NCBI GenBank assembly: GCA_902478645.1
Contig: CABSLV010000025.1
Coordinates: 1 to 24,325 of the forward strand
Length of the DNA stretch: 24,325 nt
Direction: 5' to 3'
Source: an uncultured Flavobacteriales bacterium
GTDB taxonomy: Bacteria; Bacteroidota; Bacteroidia; Flavobacteriales; UBA1820
Made by a program: the position numbers and the translations under genes
Shown: positions 1-7,236 of the stretch, one piece after another
How positions within the stretch are numbered: position 1 is the first letter of the stretch
Layout of the letters: each line of letters opens with the position of its first letter
Notes under the pieces: model-generated
The model's input: the letters and a program-made list of their open reading frames with translations, nothing else
What the model was told of the DNA's origin: nothing
Database searches by the model: none

Positions 1-29
1 AAATATAATAAAAGGCGAGCGTGCGCAAA
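1..29 (-). promoter_or_regulatory. Partial Bacteroidota promoter at window edge, for an off-window minus-strand gene
   Basis: Read on the minus strand there is a TTTG (plus 26-29), then 18 bases, then TATATTT (plus 1-7). The final base of a TAnnTTTG -7 box would fall just outside the window. It lies downstream of aroE and would drive the next minus-strand gene. A 17-bp element shared with the promoter at 11335-11364 sits 5 bases upstream of the TTTG. The call depends on the missing base. Confidence 0.4.
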
Positions 30-34
30 ACATG

Positions 35-51
35 AAAACGAAGTTTTCGGA
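35..51 (-). repeat. 17-bp element upstream of a promoter, copy 1
   Basis: The plus-strand sequence AAAACGAAGTTTTCGGA is identical to 11369-11385. It contains an inverted repeat: GAAAAC, GAA, GTTTTC, when the preceding G is included. It ends 5 bases upstream of a TTTG that could be the -33 box of the edge promoter. It also lies about 60 bases past the aroE stop, so a role in transcript 3' ends cannot be excluded. Confidence 0.5.
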
Positions 52-111
52 GTTGGCGTGGCCAAGCCGAGGGCGTATCCTGTATGGTGGTATCGGATAG
101 ATCGATCGGCT

Positions 112-843
112 TTATTGCCAGATCTCCCAGGATTTTTCGGCCTGCAACTCCAACAAGGTTGCCCCGCAACATGCTGCGGCGCCGTGTTCCCGGCCTTTTT
201 TCATGAACAGGGTGTCGGGAGGGTTGTACACCAGGTCGAAAAGCAGGTTGCGCTCGTCCAAACTGTCGTAGGGGATATCCGGGCAAGTATCCACGTGTGG
301 GAAGGTACCCAGCGGGGTTGCGTTGACGATCAGCGGGCAGGTCTTTACATGCACTTCGGTCAGTTCTCCGTAGGTAAGGTAGCGGCCTTCCCGTTTTTGC
401 CGCGATACGAAATAATACTCGATGCCCAGATGACGCAGTACATAGGCTACCGCATCCGACGCGCCTCCCGTGCCCAGGATGAGTGCCCGCTCGTGGTGCG
501 GTTCCAGAAAGGGGACAAGGGCCTGGCGAAAACCATACACGTCGCTGTTGTGTCCCGAAAGGTGTCCGTCCGGATGCACCTTCACGGTGTTTACCGCACC
601 GACTTCCGTGGCTTGCGGGTCGATCTCGTCCAGGAAGTCCATCACGGCCCGCTTGTAGGGGATGGTTACGTTCAGTCCGCGGATCTGTTTGTCGGAAAGG
701 ATATTGCGCAGTTGGTCGATGGATTCCAGGTCGAAGATGTCGTAGGTGCAGTCGGCGAGGTTTTCGGCGCGGAACTTGTTCTCAAAGTATTTTTTGGAAA
801 AGGAATAGGAGATGTTTCTCCCGATGAGTCCGTATTTTTTCAT
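112..843 (-). CDS. aroE: Shikimate dehydrogenase (NADP-dependent)
   Basis: AroE reduces 3-dehydroshikimate to shikimate with NADPH in the cytoplasmic aromatic amino acid and chorismate pathway. The 243-residue product is near the short end of the family. It opens with GLIGRNISYSFS, where Ser14 and Ser16 match the shikimate-binding serines. NVTIPYK places the catalytic Lys at 64, and GHNSD places the catalytic Asp at 101 (the usual form is NTD). GAVNT follows NVTIPYK, LGTGGA is the nucleotide-binding loop, and NATPLG is the later family motif. An upstream in-frame extension exists, but it runs across the DUF368 gene in another frame. The start at 843 is preferred because it gives the family N-terminus and an ATGA overlap with the DUF368 stop, so the two genes are probably translationally coupled. 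Confidence 0.96.
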   Translation of the reverse strand: MKKYGLIGRNISYSFSKKYFENKFRAENLADCTYDIFDLESIDQLRNILSDKQIRGLNVTIPYKRAVMDFLDEIDPQATEVGAVNTVKVHPDGHLSGHNSDVYGFRQALVPFLEPHHERALILGTGGASDAVAYVLRHLGIEYYFVSRQKREGRYLTYGELTEVHVKTCPLIVNATPLGTFPHVDTCPDIPYDSLDERNLLFDLVYNPPDTLFMKKGREHGAAACCGATLLELQAEKSWEIWQ

Positions 844-1883
844 TTGTTTCGCTTGGGCTTTTTGACCACCGGGGTACCGGCGGCGATGGCGCGTTTTTTC
901 TCGCTGTAAGTTTCCATTTTGACCGTTCCCCAAAATCCCAGCAGGATGAAGACCACGGCGATCCAAGTGCCGGGTTGGTTCAGGGCGGGAAGGTAGTGGT
1001 CGAATCCGATGATCACGTCTTGGGGTTGTCCGTCGATAAGGGTTCGTTCGTACAGGCTGTTTTTCCAAGGCCACATGATGCTCAGCGAGCCGCCGATAAA
1101 ACCGATGATCAGTGCAATGACATTGGCCCGGTGGTGTTTGAGCAGGTAGCCCAGGATGTGCGAGAAGATCACCACACCGATGAGCGTTCCGGCGGTAAAC
1201 ACGCCGCAGATCTTGATCAGGTGCATCTGCTCCACGTCGTAGAGTGCCGAATAGTCTCCCCGGAGCATTTTTTCGGCCGCAAAAAACACGGCATTCACCG
1301 AGTCGACCATCAGGAGTTTGTAGTTGCCGATGACCATCAGCAGGAACGAGCCGGAAAGACCCGGGAGGGTCATTCCGCACACGCTGATCACTCCGCAGAG
1401 GAAGATCACCGCCATGTTGTCCGATCCCGAACGGTAGTCGAGCATCGTTACCGATATGCCGATGAACAGTCCCAGAAGCATCATCCGTACGGTGCTGCCC
1501 CGCCAGGAGTCGTATTTCTTGATCAAGTGCAGGAGGCTGCCCAGGACCATCCCGAAAAATACGGCCCACACCTGGACGCTGAAATGCTCGATCAGGTAGT
1601 CGATCAGCAGCGATACGGAAAAGAAACTGGTGATCGTCCCGCCCAGGATGCACAGCAGAAACCACATGTTGGTATAGCGGAAGAAACTGCGCACATGGCC
1701 GTAAAGCAACCATTTGAGCGAACGCCGGTTGATGCGTTGCAGGGAAAAGATGAACTCCTCGTAAAACCCGATGACAAAGGCCACTGTCCCGCCGGACACC
1801 CCGGGTACCTTGTTGGCCGTACCCATGGCGATCCCTTTGATCCACAAAAGGAAGTAATCCAGTGCGTTTCTCTTTTTTGCCAT
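840..1883 (-). CDS. DUF368 membrane protein, PopT-like undecaprenyl-phosphate translocase
   Basis: This is a 347-residue polytopic inner-membrane protein. It carries the two related half-repeats diagnostic of DUF368: PGVSGGT at residues 27-33 and PGLSGSF at 174-180, each followed by a glycine-containing helix (IGFYE, IGNYK). DUF368 members (PopT in Vibrio cholerae) flip undecaprenyl phosphate back to the cytoplasmic face, so the lipid carrier can be reused for peptidoglycan and other wall polymers. That function is established for the family; here it is inferred. The tail is basic (KKPKRNK) and probably cytoplasmic. The start at 1883 gives MAKKRN just before the first helix. A longer in-frame reading to 2042 would run through the divergent promoter region and is rejected. 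The gene is divergent from ddl and overlaps aroE. Confidence 0.9.
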   Translation of the reverse strand: MAKKRNALDYFLLWIKGIAMGTANKVPGVSGGTVAFVIGFYEEFIFSLQRINRRSLKWLLYGHVRSFFRYTNMWFLLCILGGTITSFFSVSLLIDYLIEHFSVQVWAVFFGMVLGSLLHLIKKYDSWRGSTVRMMLLGLFIGISVTMLDYRSGSDNMAVIFLCGVISVCGMTLPGLSGSFLLMVIGNYKLLMVDSVNAVFFAAEKMLRGDYSALYDVEQMHLIKICGVFTAGTLIGVVIFSHILGYLLKHHRANVIALIIGFIGGSLSIMWPWKNSLYERTLIDGQPQDVIIGFDHYLPALNQPGTWIAVVFILLGFWGTVKMETYSEKKRAIAAGTPVVKKPKRNK

Positions 1884-1946
1884 CGCTATTTGCAGGAAAA
1901 CTTCCGGCGGGAAACCATCTCCGGTTTCGCCGGCCGAAAGAACGCA

Positions 1947-1954
1947 CAAATGTA
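1947..1954 (-). promoter_or_regulatory. -7 promoter box for the DUF368-aroE operon
   Basis: The minus strand reads TACATTTG, a full match to the Bacteroidota TAnnTTTG box, about 63 bases before the DUF368 start. No clear TTG is seen at the -33 spacing. The box lies back to back with the ddl box at 2010-2017. Confidence 0.6.
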
Positions 1955-2009
1955 GTTTTTTTTGCGGAAATAAACCCCTGCGGGCATTCCGTTTCTTCGC
2001 GCAAAAGCC

Positions 2010-2017
2010 TAACTTTG
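2010..2017 (+). promoter_or_regulatory. -7 promoter box for ddl-coaD-metG
   Basis: The plus strand reads TAACTTTG, matching TAnnTTTG, followed by CAC. It lies 42 bases before the ddl GTG start. The -33 region is not well conserved. Confidence 0.6.
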
Positions 2018-2059
2018 CACCTCGAAACGAATTTCTTGTCAAAGCAGGAAAATAAAGCA

Positions 2060-3040
2060 GTGAAAAAGAACATAGCCATCGTCATGGGGGGATATTCGTC
2101 CGAGCGTCTTATCTCCCTTCAGTCGGGCGGGGTGGTGTACCGCCATCTCGACCGGGAAAAGTACAACCTGTATCCCATCGACATCTCACGGCAGGGATGG
2201 TTCTATATCAACGACCTGGAGGAACGCTATCCGGTGGACAAGAACGACTTCACCGTGACGGTGGACGGCGAGAAGATCCGTTTCGACGCCGTGTTCAACG
2301 CCATCCACGGCAACCCGGGGGAAAACGGCCTGTTGCAGGCTTATTTCGAATTGCTGGGCATCCGCCATACCTCGTGCGGACATTTCGAATCGGCCCTGAC
2401 CTTCAACAAGCGCGAATGCATCGCTGTGGTGCGGCAGTACGGCATCCCTACGGCCAAATCGGTGTTCATGACCCAGGGCGATGCGGTCGATGCCGACGCC
2501 ATCGTGCGTGAGGTAGGGCTGCCTTGCTTTGTCAAACCGAACCGCGCCGGGTCGTCCTTCGGCATCACGAAAGTCTATAAGAAGGAGGAACTGCCCGCCG
2601 CCCTCGAGTGCGCCTACAAGGAGGACAACGAGATCCTGATCGAATCGTTCCTCGACGGGCGCGAGGTATCGGTCGGCACGATGCGTATCGACGGGAAGAT
2701 CACCGTGCTGCCCATCACCGAGATCGTGTCGATGAACGACTTTTTCGACTACAAGGCCAAATACGAGGGTCTCTCCAAAGAGATCACCCCGGCCAATCTC
2801 CCGGCCGAGGTCGAAGCGCGGATTCGGGAAGCCTCGGCCAAGCTGTTCGAAAAGCTCAACCTCCGCGGGGTAGTTCGTTCGGAGTTTATCCTGGTGGACG
2901 GGGTGCCGCACTTCCTGGAGGTGAATACCTGCCCGGGACTTTCGGCGGCCAGCATCGTGCCGCAGCAGGCGCGGGCGCTGGGCATGGAACTTCCCGAGTT
3001 TTTCGACTCCCTGGTGCGTCAGGCGCTCGAAGGTAAATAA
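2060..3040 (+). CDS. ddl: D-alanine--D-alanine ligase
   Basis: Ddl is a cytoplasmic ATP-grasp enzyme that joins two D-alanines for the peptidoglycan pentapeptide. The 326-residue product has MGGYSSER with Glu15, the substrate-binding Glu of the family. It also has HGNPGENG (residues 83-90), the ATP-grasp loop VKPNRAGSSFGI (158-169), EVSVG, and the C-terminal FLEVNTCPGLS with metal ligands Glu287 and Asn289. The usual metal-binding Asp of the R-x-D-F motif is Glu here (RSEF, 273-276). The GTG at 2060 is chosen because it gives the family N-terminus. Longer in-frame starts would run back through the promoter and into the divergent gene. It leads a three-gene run with coaD 33 bases downstream. 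Confidence 0.95.
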   Translation: MKKNIAIVMGGYSSERLISLQSGGVVYRHLDREKYNLYPIDISRQGWFYINDLEERYPVDKNDFTVTVDGEKIRFDAVFNAIHGNPGENGLLQAYFELLGIRHTSCGHFESALTFNKRECIAVVRQYGIPTAKSVFMTQGDAVDADAIVREVGLPCFVKPNRAGSSFGITKVYKKEELPAALECAYKEDNEILIESFLDGREVSVGTMRIDGKITVLPITEIVSMNDFFDYKAKYEGLSKEITPANLPAEVEARIREASAKLFEKLNLRGVVRSEFILVDGVPHFLEVNTCPGLSAASIVPQQARALGMELPEFFDSLVRQALEGK

Positions 3041-3073
3041 ACATATCAAAGCACACAAGATACGACAGAGGAT

Positions 3074-3574
3074 ATGCAGGAACAGAAAATCGCGGTTTTT
3101 CCCGGATCGTTCGATCCGCTGACCAACGGACACTGCGACATCATCGCCCGCGCTTTGCCGCTTTTCGACAAGATCATCATCGCCATCGGGCGCAACAGCG
3201 AGAAGAACTGCATGTTCTCGCTCGAAGAGCGGATGGATTTCGTGCGCCGTACGTACGCCGATCAGCCCAAGATCGAGGTAACGAACTACGAAGGCATGAC
3301 GGTCGATTTTTGCCGTTCGATCGGCGTGAAGTTCATGCTCCGGGGCTTGCGCAACCCCTCGGACTTCGAGTTCGAGAAAGCCATCGCCCAGACCAACCGG
3401 CGACTTTGCCCGGACATCGAGACGGTATTTCTGCTCACCTCTTCGGGGTATTCGTTCATCAGTTCGTCCATCGTGCGGGAGATACTCACCTACAACGGCG
3501 ATGTGAGCAAGGTAGCTCCGGTGGCGGTAAGCGAATACTGGCAGAAAAAGAAAAACGAAAAAACAGCGAAATAA
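3074..3574 (+). CDS. coaD: Phosphopantetheine adenylyltransferase
   Basis: CoaD transfers AMP from ATP to 4'-phosphopantetheine, giving dephospho-CoA in CoA synthesis. The 166 residues are typical of bacterial CoaD. FPGSFDPLTNGH at 9-20 is the nucleotidyltransferase GSFDP/HxGH-type site with His20. RGLRNPSDFEFE at 90-101 and YSFISSSIVREI near 126-137 are further CoaD motifs. The basic tail QKKKNEKTAK is a slight extension. AGAGGA just upstream is a fair ribosome binding site. The stop is 4 bases before metG, so the two are probably cotranscribed. Confidence 0.97.
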   Translation: MQEQKIAVFPGSFDPLTNGHCDIIARALPLFDKIIIAIGRNSEKNCMFSLEERMDFVRRTYADQPKIEVTNYEGMTVDFCRSIGVKFMLRGLRNPSDFEFEKAIAQTNRRLCPDIETVFLLTSSGYSFISSSIVREILTYNGDVSKVAPVAVSEYWQKKKNEKTAK

Positions 3575-3578
3575 TACC

Positions 3579-5630
3579 ATGGATACACCCAAACGATACA
3601 CCGTAACGGCCGCTTTGCCGTATGCCAACGGCCCGATCCACCTGGGACACCTGGCGGGAGTCTATGTTCCGGCCGATGTCTATGTGCGCTACCTCCGTCA
3701 GAAAGGACGCGACGTGATCTTCATCTGCGGATCGGACGAGCACGGCGTGCCCATCACCATCAAGGCCCGCCGCGAGGGCATTACCCCGCAGCAGGTGGTG
3801 GACAAGTACAATGCCATCATCCGCGATTCGTTTGCCGAGTTCGGCATCTCGTTCGACAATTACTCCCGGACCTCCGCTCCGATCCACCACAAGACCGCAT
3901 CGGAATTCTTCCGCAAGATGTACGATGCCGGCCAGTTCGTCGAGCAGGAGTCCGAACAGTATTACGACCCCGAAGCGAAACAATTCCTGGCCGACCGTTA
4001 CATCACCGGTACCTGCCCGCGTTGCGGTGCCGAAGGAGCGTATGGCGACCAGTGCGAGAAGTGCGGATCGACCCTCAGCCCCTCGGAACTCATCGATCCC
4101 AAGAGCGCCCTTTCCGGGGCAACCCCCATCCTGAAAAAGACCAAGCACTGGTACCTGCCCTTGCAGCAGTACGAATCGTGGTTGCGTCAGTGGATCCTCG
4201 AAGGACACAAGGCCGACTGGAAGCCCAACGTGTACGGCCAGGTGAAATCCTGGCTCGACGATGGTCTTCGTCCCCGGGCGGTAACCCGCGACCTGGACTG
4301 GGGTATCCCCGTGCCGGTAGAAGGCGCTGAAGGTAAGGTGCTGTACGTCTGGTTCGACGCCCCGATCGGCTACATTTCCTCGACCAAGGAATGGGCCGAG
4401 CGTGAAGGAAAGGACTGGGAACCGTACTGGAAATCGGCCGATACCAAACTGGTGCACTTCATCGGCAAGGACAACATCGTCTTCCACTGCATCATCTTCC
4501 CGGCCATGCTCCGGGCGCACGGCGAATACATCCTCCCGGACAACGTTCCGGCCAATGAGTTCCTCAACCTGGAGGGCAACAAACTCTCCACCTCACGCAA
4601 CTGGGCCGTATGGTTGGACCAGTATCTGGTCGATTTTCCGGGCAAACAGGATGTCCTGCGCTATGCGCTCATCGCTACCGCTCCCGAAACCAAGGACAAC
4701 GATTTCACTTGGCGGGATTTCCAGAACCGCAACAACAGCGAGTTGGTCGCCATCCTGGGAAACTTCGTAAACCGTGTGATGGTCCTCACGCACAAGTACT
4801 ACGGCGGGGTGGTTCCTTCTTCGCAGCACTTGAACGAGGCCGACCGCGGGGTGTTGGATCAGATGCGGAAGTATCCCTCGATCCTGGGCGATTCGATCGA
4901 AAAATACCGTTTCCGCGAGGCTCTTTCCGAGATGATGAACCTCGCCCGTCTGGGCAACAAGTACTTGGCGGACAACGAGCCTTGGAAAACGCAGAAGACC
5001 GATCCCGAACGTACCGAAGCCGTGATGTACACCGCGGTGCAGATCGCCGGGGCCTTGGCTACCCTCTGCGAGCCGTTCCTCCCGTTTGCAGCCGCTTCCC
5101 TGGCCAAGATGCTGGATATCCGTCCTTTGACATGGGACGAAGTAGCACAGGCGCAGCAGATCGTTCCCTCGGGACATCGTCTGGGACAGCCGGCCCTCTT
5201 GTTCGAAAAGATCGAAGACGCTGCCATCGAAGCGCAGCTCAAGCGTTTGGAAGATTCACGTCTGGCCAATATCGCCGCCGAGAAAGCGGCCGAACCGCAA
5301 AAGGAGACCATTTCCTACGACGAGTTCGACCGGATGGATATCCGTGTGGGCACCATTGTCGAGGCTGAAAAGGTGCCCAAGGCCAAGAAATTGCTCAAAC
5401 TGACCATCGATACGGGCATCGACCGGCGGACGGTGGTCTCGGGCATTGCCGAGAGTTTCTCGGCCGAAGAGGTCGTGGGACGCCAGGTGTGCGTGCTGGT
5501 CAATCTGGCTCCGCGCGAGATCAAGGGCATCCTCTCCAACGGGATGATCCTGATGACCGAACATCCGGATGGCCGCTTGGAATTTGTCGCTCCTTCGCAG
5601 AAGGTGAAGGAAGGGGCACAGGTGTGCTGA
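3579..5630 (+). CDS. metG: Methionyl-tRNA synthetase with C-terminal tRNA-binding domain
   Basis: MetG charges tRNA-Met and initiator tRNA. The 683-residue protein has the class I HIGH box as HLGH (21-24) and a zinc knuckle with Cys146, Cys149, Cys159 and Cys162. The KMSKS loop is KLSTS (335-339). I recall this form from other Bacteroidota MetRS, so it is not a sign of decay. A linker near 560-580 leads to a C-terminal OB-fold tRNA-binding domain of about 100 residues (from YDEFDRMDIRVGTI), as in dimeric two-domain enzymes. It follows coaD by 4 bases. A very long hairpin just past the stop ends the transcript. Confidence 0.98.
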   Translation: MDTPKRYTVTAALPYANGPIHLGHLAGVYVPADVYVRYLRQKGRDVIFICGSDEHGVPITIKARREGITPQQVVDKYNAIIRDSFAEFGISFDNYSRTSAPIHHKTASEFFRKMYDAGQFVEQESEQYYDPEAKQFLADRYITGTCPRCGAEGAYGDQCEKCGSTLSPSELIDPKSALSGATPILKKTKHWYLPLQQYESWLRQWILEGHKADWKPNVYGQVKSWLDDGLRPRAVTRDLDWGIPVPVEGAEGKVLYVWFDAPIGYISSTKEWAEREGKDWEPYWKSADTKLVHFIGKDNIVFHCIIFPAMLRAHGEYILPDNVPANEFLNLEGNKLSTSRNWAVWLDQYLVDFPGKQDVLRYALIATAPETKDNDFTWRDFQNRNNSELVAILGNFVNRVMVLTHKYYGGVVPSSQHLNEADRGVLDQMRKYPSILGDSIEKYRFREALSEMMNLARLGNKYLADNEPWKTQKTDPERTEAVMYTAVQIAGALATLCEPFLPFAAASLAKMLDIRPLTWDEVAQAQQIVPSGHRLGQPALLFEKIEDAAIEAQLKRLEDSRLANIAAEKAAEPQKETISYDEFDRMDIRVGTIVEAEKVPKAKKLLKLTIDTGIDRRTVVSGIAESFSAEEVVGRQVCVLVNLAPREIKGILSNGMILMTEHPDGRLEFVAPSQKVKEGAQVC

Positions 5631-5662
5631 TCCTTTTATAAACAGGCAAAGGGAACGGGGAA

Positions 5663-5676
5663 ATCTCTTTAGGGAT
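5663..5676 (+). repeat. 14-bp direct repeat flanking the palindrome, copy 1
   Basis: ATCTCTTTAGGGAT here and ATCTCTTTGGGGAT at 5787-5800 differ at one base. They bracket the 61-base palindrome at 5688-5748. This could mark a small inserted element or be coincidence. Confidence 0.35.
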
Positions 5677-5687
5677 CTCTCCAAGCG

Positions 5688-5755
5688 ATCTCCCCAGGCG
5701 GGCAAGCGGGGGCTGCTTTGCAGCCCCCGCTTGCCCGCCTGGGGAGATTTTTTTG
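5688..5755. terminator. Long perfect hairpin terminator after metG
   Basis: A 29-base arm at 5688-5716 is perfectly complementary to 5720-5748, with a 3-base TTT loop. The stem is G+C-rich and followed by seven T (5749-5755), the form of an intrinsic terminator for metG. The arm is much longer than the usual 8-15 bp. The minus-strand side lacks an equally good T run, and ald has its own terminator at 5832-5872. Confidence 0.85.
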
Positions 5756-5786
5756 AGAAGAGTTTCAGACTGGGAAAGAGCGCGGT

Positions 5787-5800
5787 ATCTCTTTGGGGAT
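5787..5800 (+). repeat. 14-bp direct repeat flanking the palindrome, copy 2
   Basis: ATCTCTTTGGGGAT matches 5663-5676 at 13 of 14 bases. Between the copies lies the long hairpin. Confidence 0.35.
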
Positions 5801-5831
5801 GATTTAGACGGGAGGTTTCGATCAAGGACAG

Positions 5832-5872
5832 AAAAAAGAAACCGGCCACAAGGATGCCTTGCAGCCGGTTTC
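5832..5872 (-). terminator. Intrinsic terminator of ald
   Basis: On the minus strand GAAACCGGC pairs with GCCGGTTTC (plus 5864-5872 and 5838-5846). An inner CAAGG/CCTTG pairing extends the stem. A run of T follows (six A on the plus strand, 5832-5837). It starts 24 bases past the ald stop. Confidence 0.85.
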
Positions 5873-5895
5873 GGGGTTATAAATAAGGAAAGTGC

Positions 5896-7011
5896 TTATT
5901 TCAGGACATTTTCCACCGGGGTATATTCCAGTCCGTAGGCTTCGGCCACGGCTTTGTACACCACCTTGCCGTTTACGATGTTCAGACCTTTGCACAGTTC
6001 CGCATTGTCCGTGCAGGCTTTCTTCCAACCCTTGTTGGCCAGCTGGATGGCATAGGGCAGGGTAGCGTTGGTCAGGGCATAGGTCGAGGTCAGCGGCACG
6101 GCACCGGGCATGTTGGCCACGCAGTAGTGTACCACCCCGTCCACGGTAAAGGTAGGTTTGTTGTGCGTGGTGGGTTTGCACGTCTCGGCGCAGCCACCCT
6201 GATCGACGGCTACGTCTACGATGACCGAGCCTTTCTTCATCGACTTGAGCATGTCTTTCTTGATGAGCTTCGGGGCTTTTGCTCCCGGGATCAGCACCGA
6301 ACCGATGACCAGGTCGGCCTCCTTGATCTCGTTACGGATGTTGTATTCGCTCGACATGAGGGTCTTGACGTTGGCCGGCATCACGTCGTCCAGATAACGC
6401 AGGCGCGGCAGCGAAATATCGGTGATGGTTACATCGGCTCCCAATCCGGCCGCCATCCGCGCCGCTTGCGTGCCGACGGTACCTCCGCCCACGACCAGTA
6501 CTTTCGCCGGTTTTACACCCGCTACGCCACCCAGCAGGATGCCGCGTCCCCCGAAGGGTTTCTCCAGGTATTTGGCACCTTCCTGGATGGACAGGCGTCC
6601 GGCTACTTCCGACATCGGGTGCAGCAGGGGCAGGCTACGGTCGGCTTTCTCCACCGTTTCGTACGCCAGGCAAACGCCTCCCTGTTGGATCATGGCGTGG
6701 GTGAGGGGCTCGCACGAAGCGAAGTGGAAATACGTGAAGACCAGTTGGTCTTTCTTTATCAAGGAATACTCGGATTCGATGGGCTCCTTTACTTTGATGA
6801 TCATCTCGGCCTGGGCATAGGTATCCTCGATGGTGGGGAGGATCGTGGCTCCGGCTTTTTCAAATTCCCGGTCGCTGATACCACTGCCTACTCCTGCGGT
6901 GTGTTGTACGTACACTGTGTGGCCGTTTTTCACCAACTCCATTACTCCGGAGGGCGTGATAGCCACCCGGTTTTCATTGTTCTTGATTTCTTTTGGAATA
7001 CCGATTTTCAT
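5896..7011 (-). CDS. ald: Alanine dehydrogenase
   Basis: Ald interconverts L-alanine and pyruvate plus ammonia with NAD(H), linking nitrogen assimilation or alanine use to central carbon. The 371-residue length is exactly that of the family. All catalytic positions known from characterised enzymes are in register: Arg15 (NENR), Lys75 (KVKEP), His96 (FTYFH) and Asp270 (VDVAVD). The dinucleotide-binding glycines GGGTVG are at 175-180, and LLHPMSEVAG at 129-138 is a signature. It is a single-gene unit, with its own terminator and a TACATTTG box only 5 bases before the ATG. It diverges from the small membrane protein gene at 7237. Confidence 0.97.
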   Translation of the reverse strand: MKIGIPKEIKNNENRVAITPSGVMELVKNGHTVYVQHTAGVGSGISDREFEKAGATILPTIEDTYAQAEMIIKVKEPIESEYSLIKKDQLVFTYFHFASCEPLTHAMIQQGGVCLAYETVEKADRSLPLLHPMSEVAGRLSIQEGAKYLEKPFGGRGILLGGVAGVKPAKVLVVGGGTVGTQAARMAAGLGADVTITDISLPRLRYLDDVMPANVKTLMSSEYNIRNEIKEADLVIGSVLIPGAKAPKLIKKDMLKSMKKGSVIVDVAVDQGGCAETCKPTTHNKPTFTVDGVVHYCVANMPGAVPLTSTYALTNATLPYAIQLANKGWKKACTDNAELCKGLNIVNGKVVYKAVAEAYGLEYTPVENVLK

Positions 7012-7016
7012 TTTTT

Positions 7017-7024
7017 CAAATGTA
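7017..7024 (-). promoter_or_regulatory. -7 promoter box of ald, implying a leaderless or near-leaderless transcript
   Basis: The minus strand reads TACATTTG, a full TAnnTTTG match, ending 5 bases before the ald ATG. A transcript from it would start at or next to the start codon. No TTG is evident at the -33 spacing. Confidence 0.5.
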
Positions 7025-7170
7025 GATTAAGTTGTATTGAGGGTGTTGTTAGTACACCGCAATAATAAAAATTTTTCGGAACACCCGATATTTTTTTTTG
7101 TTTTTTTTCCAACGGTTTGTTCCCGTCCTTGATATTTTAGGCGTCCAATGCCGTAAAACTTTAAGTTTTC

Positions 7171-7195
7171 GTACCTTTCTAAAAATAAAAGGTAC
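7171..7195. repeat. 8-bp inverted repeat between ald and the small membrane protein gene
   Basis: GTACCTTT (7171-7178) and AAAGGTAC (7188-7195) are perfect complements around an A+T-rich 9-base centre. The element sits in the divergent intergenic region, between two copies of AAGTTTTCG (7163-7171, 7204-7212). It could be an operator or a weak hairpin; nothing decides between them. Confidence 0.4.
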
Positions 7196-7236
7196 AATCG
7201 TAAAAGTTTTCGTCCTGTATAAGATTTACCAAGGCA

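Noticed and set aside
975..1955. Plus-strand open frame of 326 codons over the DUF368 gene
   Set aside because: Rich in His, Asp and Gln, the mirror of a membrane protein read antisense. No motif, and it runs across the divergent promoter region.
844..2085. A 657-residue fusion protein of the upstream frame with AroE
   Set aside because: The part before residue 415 is an out-of-frame reading of the DUF368 gene. AroE has its own good start overlapping the DUF368 stop.
2186..3628. Minus-strand open frame of 480 codons over ddl and coaD
   Set aside because: It lies antisense to two clearly recognised genes, is Arg/His-rich and has no recognisable motif. High G+C lengthens such shadow frames.
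4591..4605. KLSTS in MetRS as a defective KMSKS loop
   Set aside because: The first Lys and the final Ser are kept and the form is, to my knowledge, usual in Bacteroidota MetRS.
5753..5938. 61-codon plus-strand frame after metG
   Set aside because: It crosses the ald terminator and the end of ald, and shows no recognisable protein pattern.
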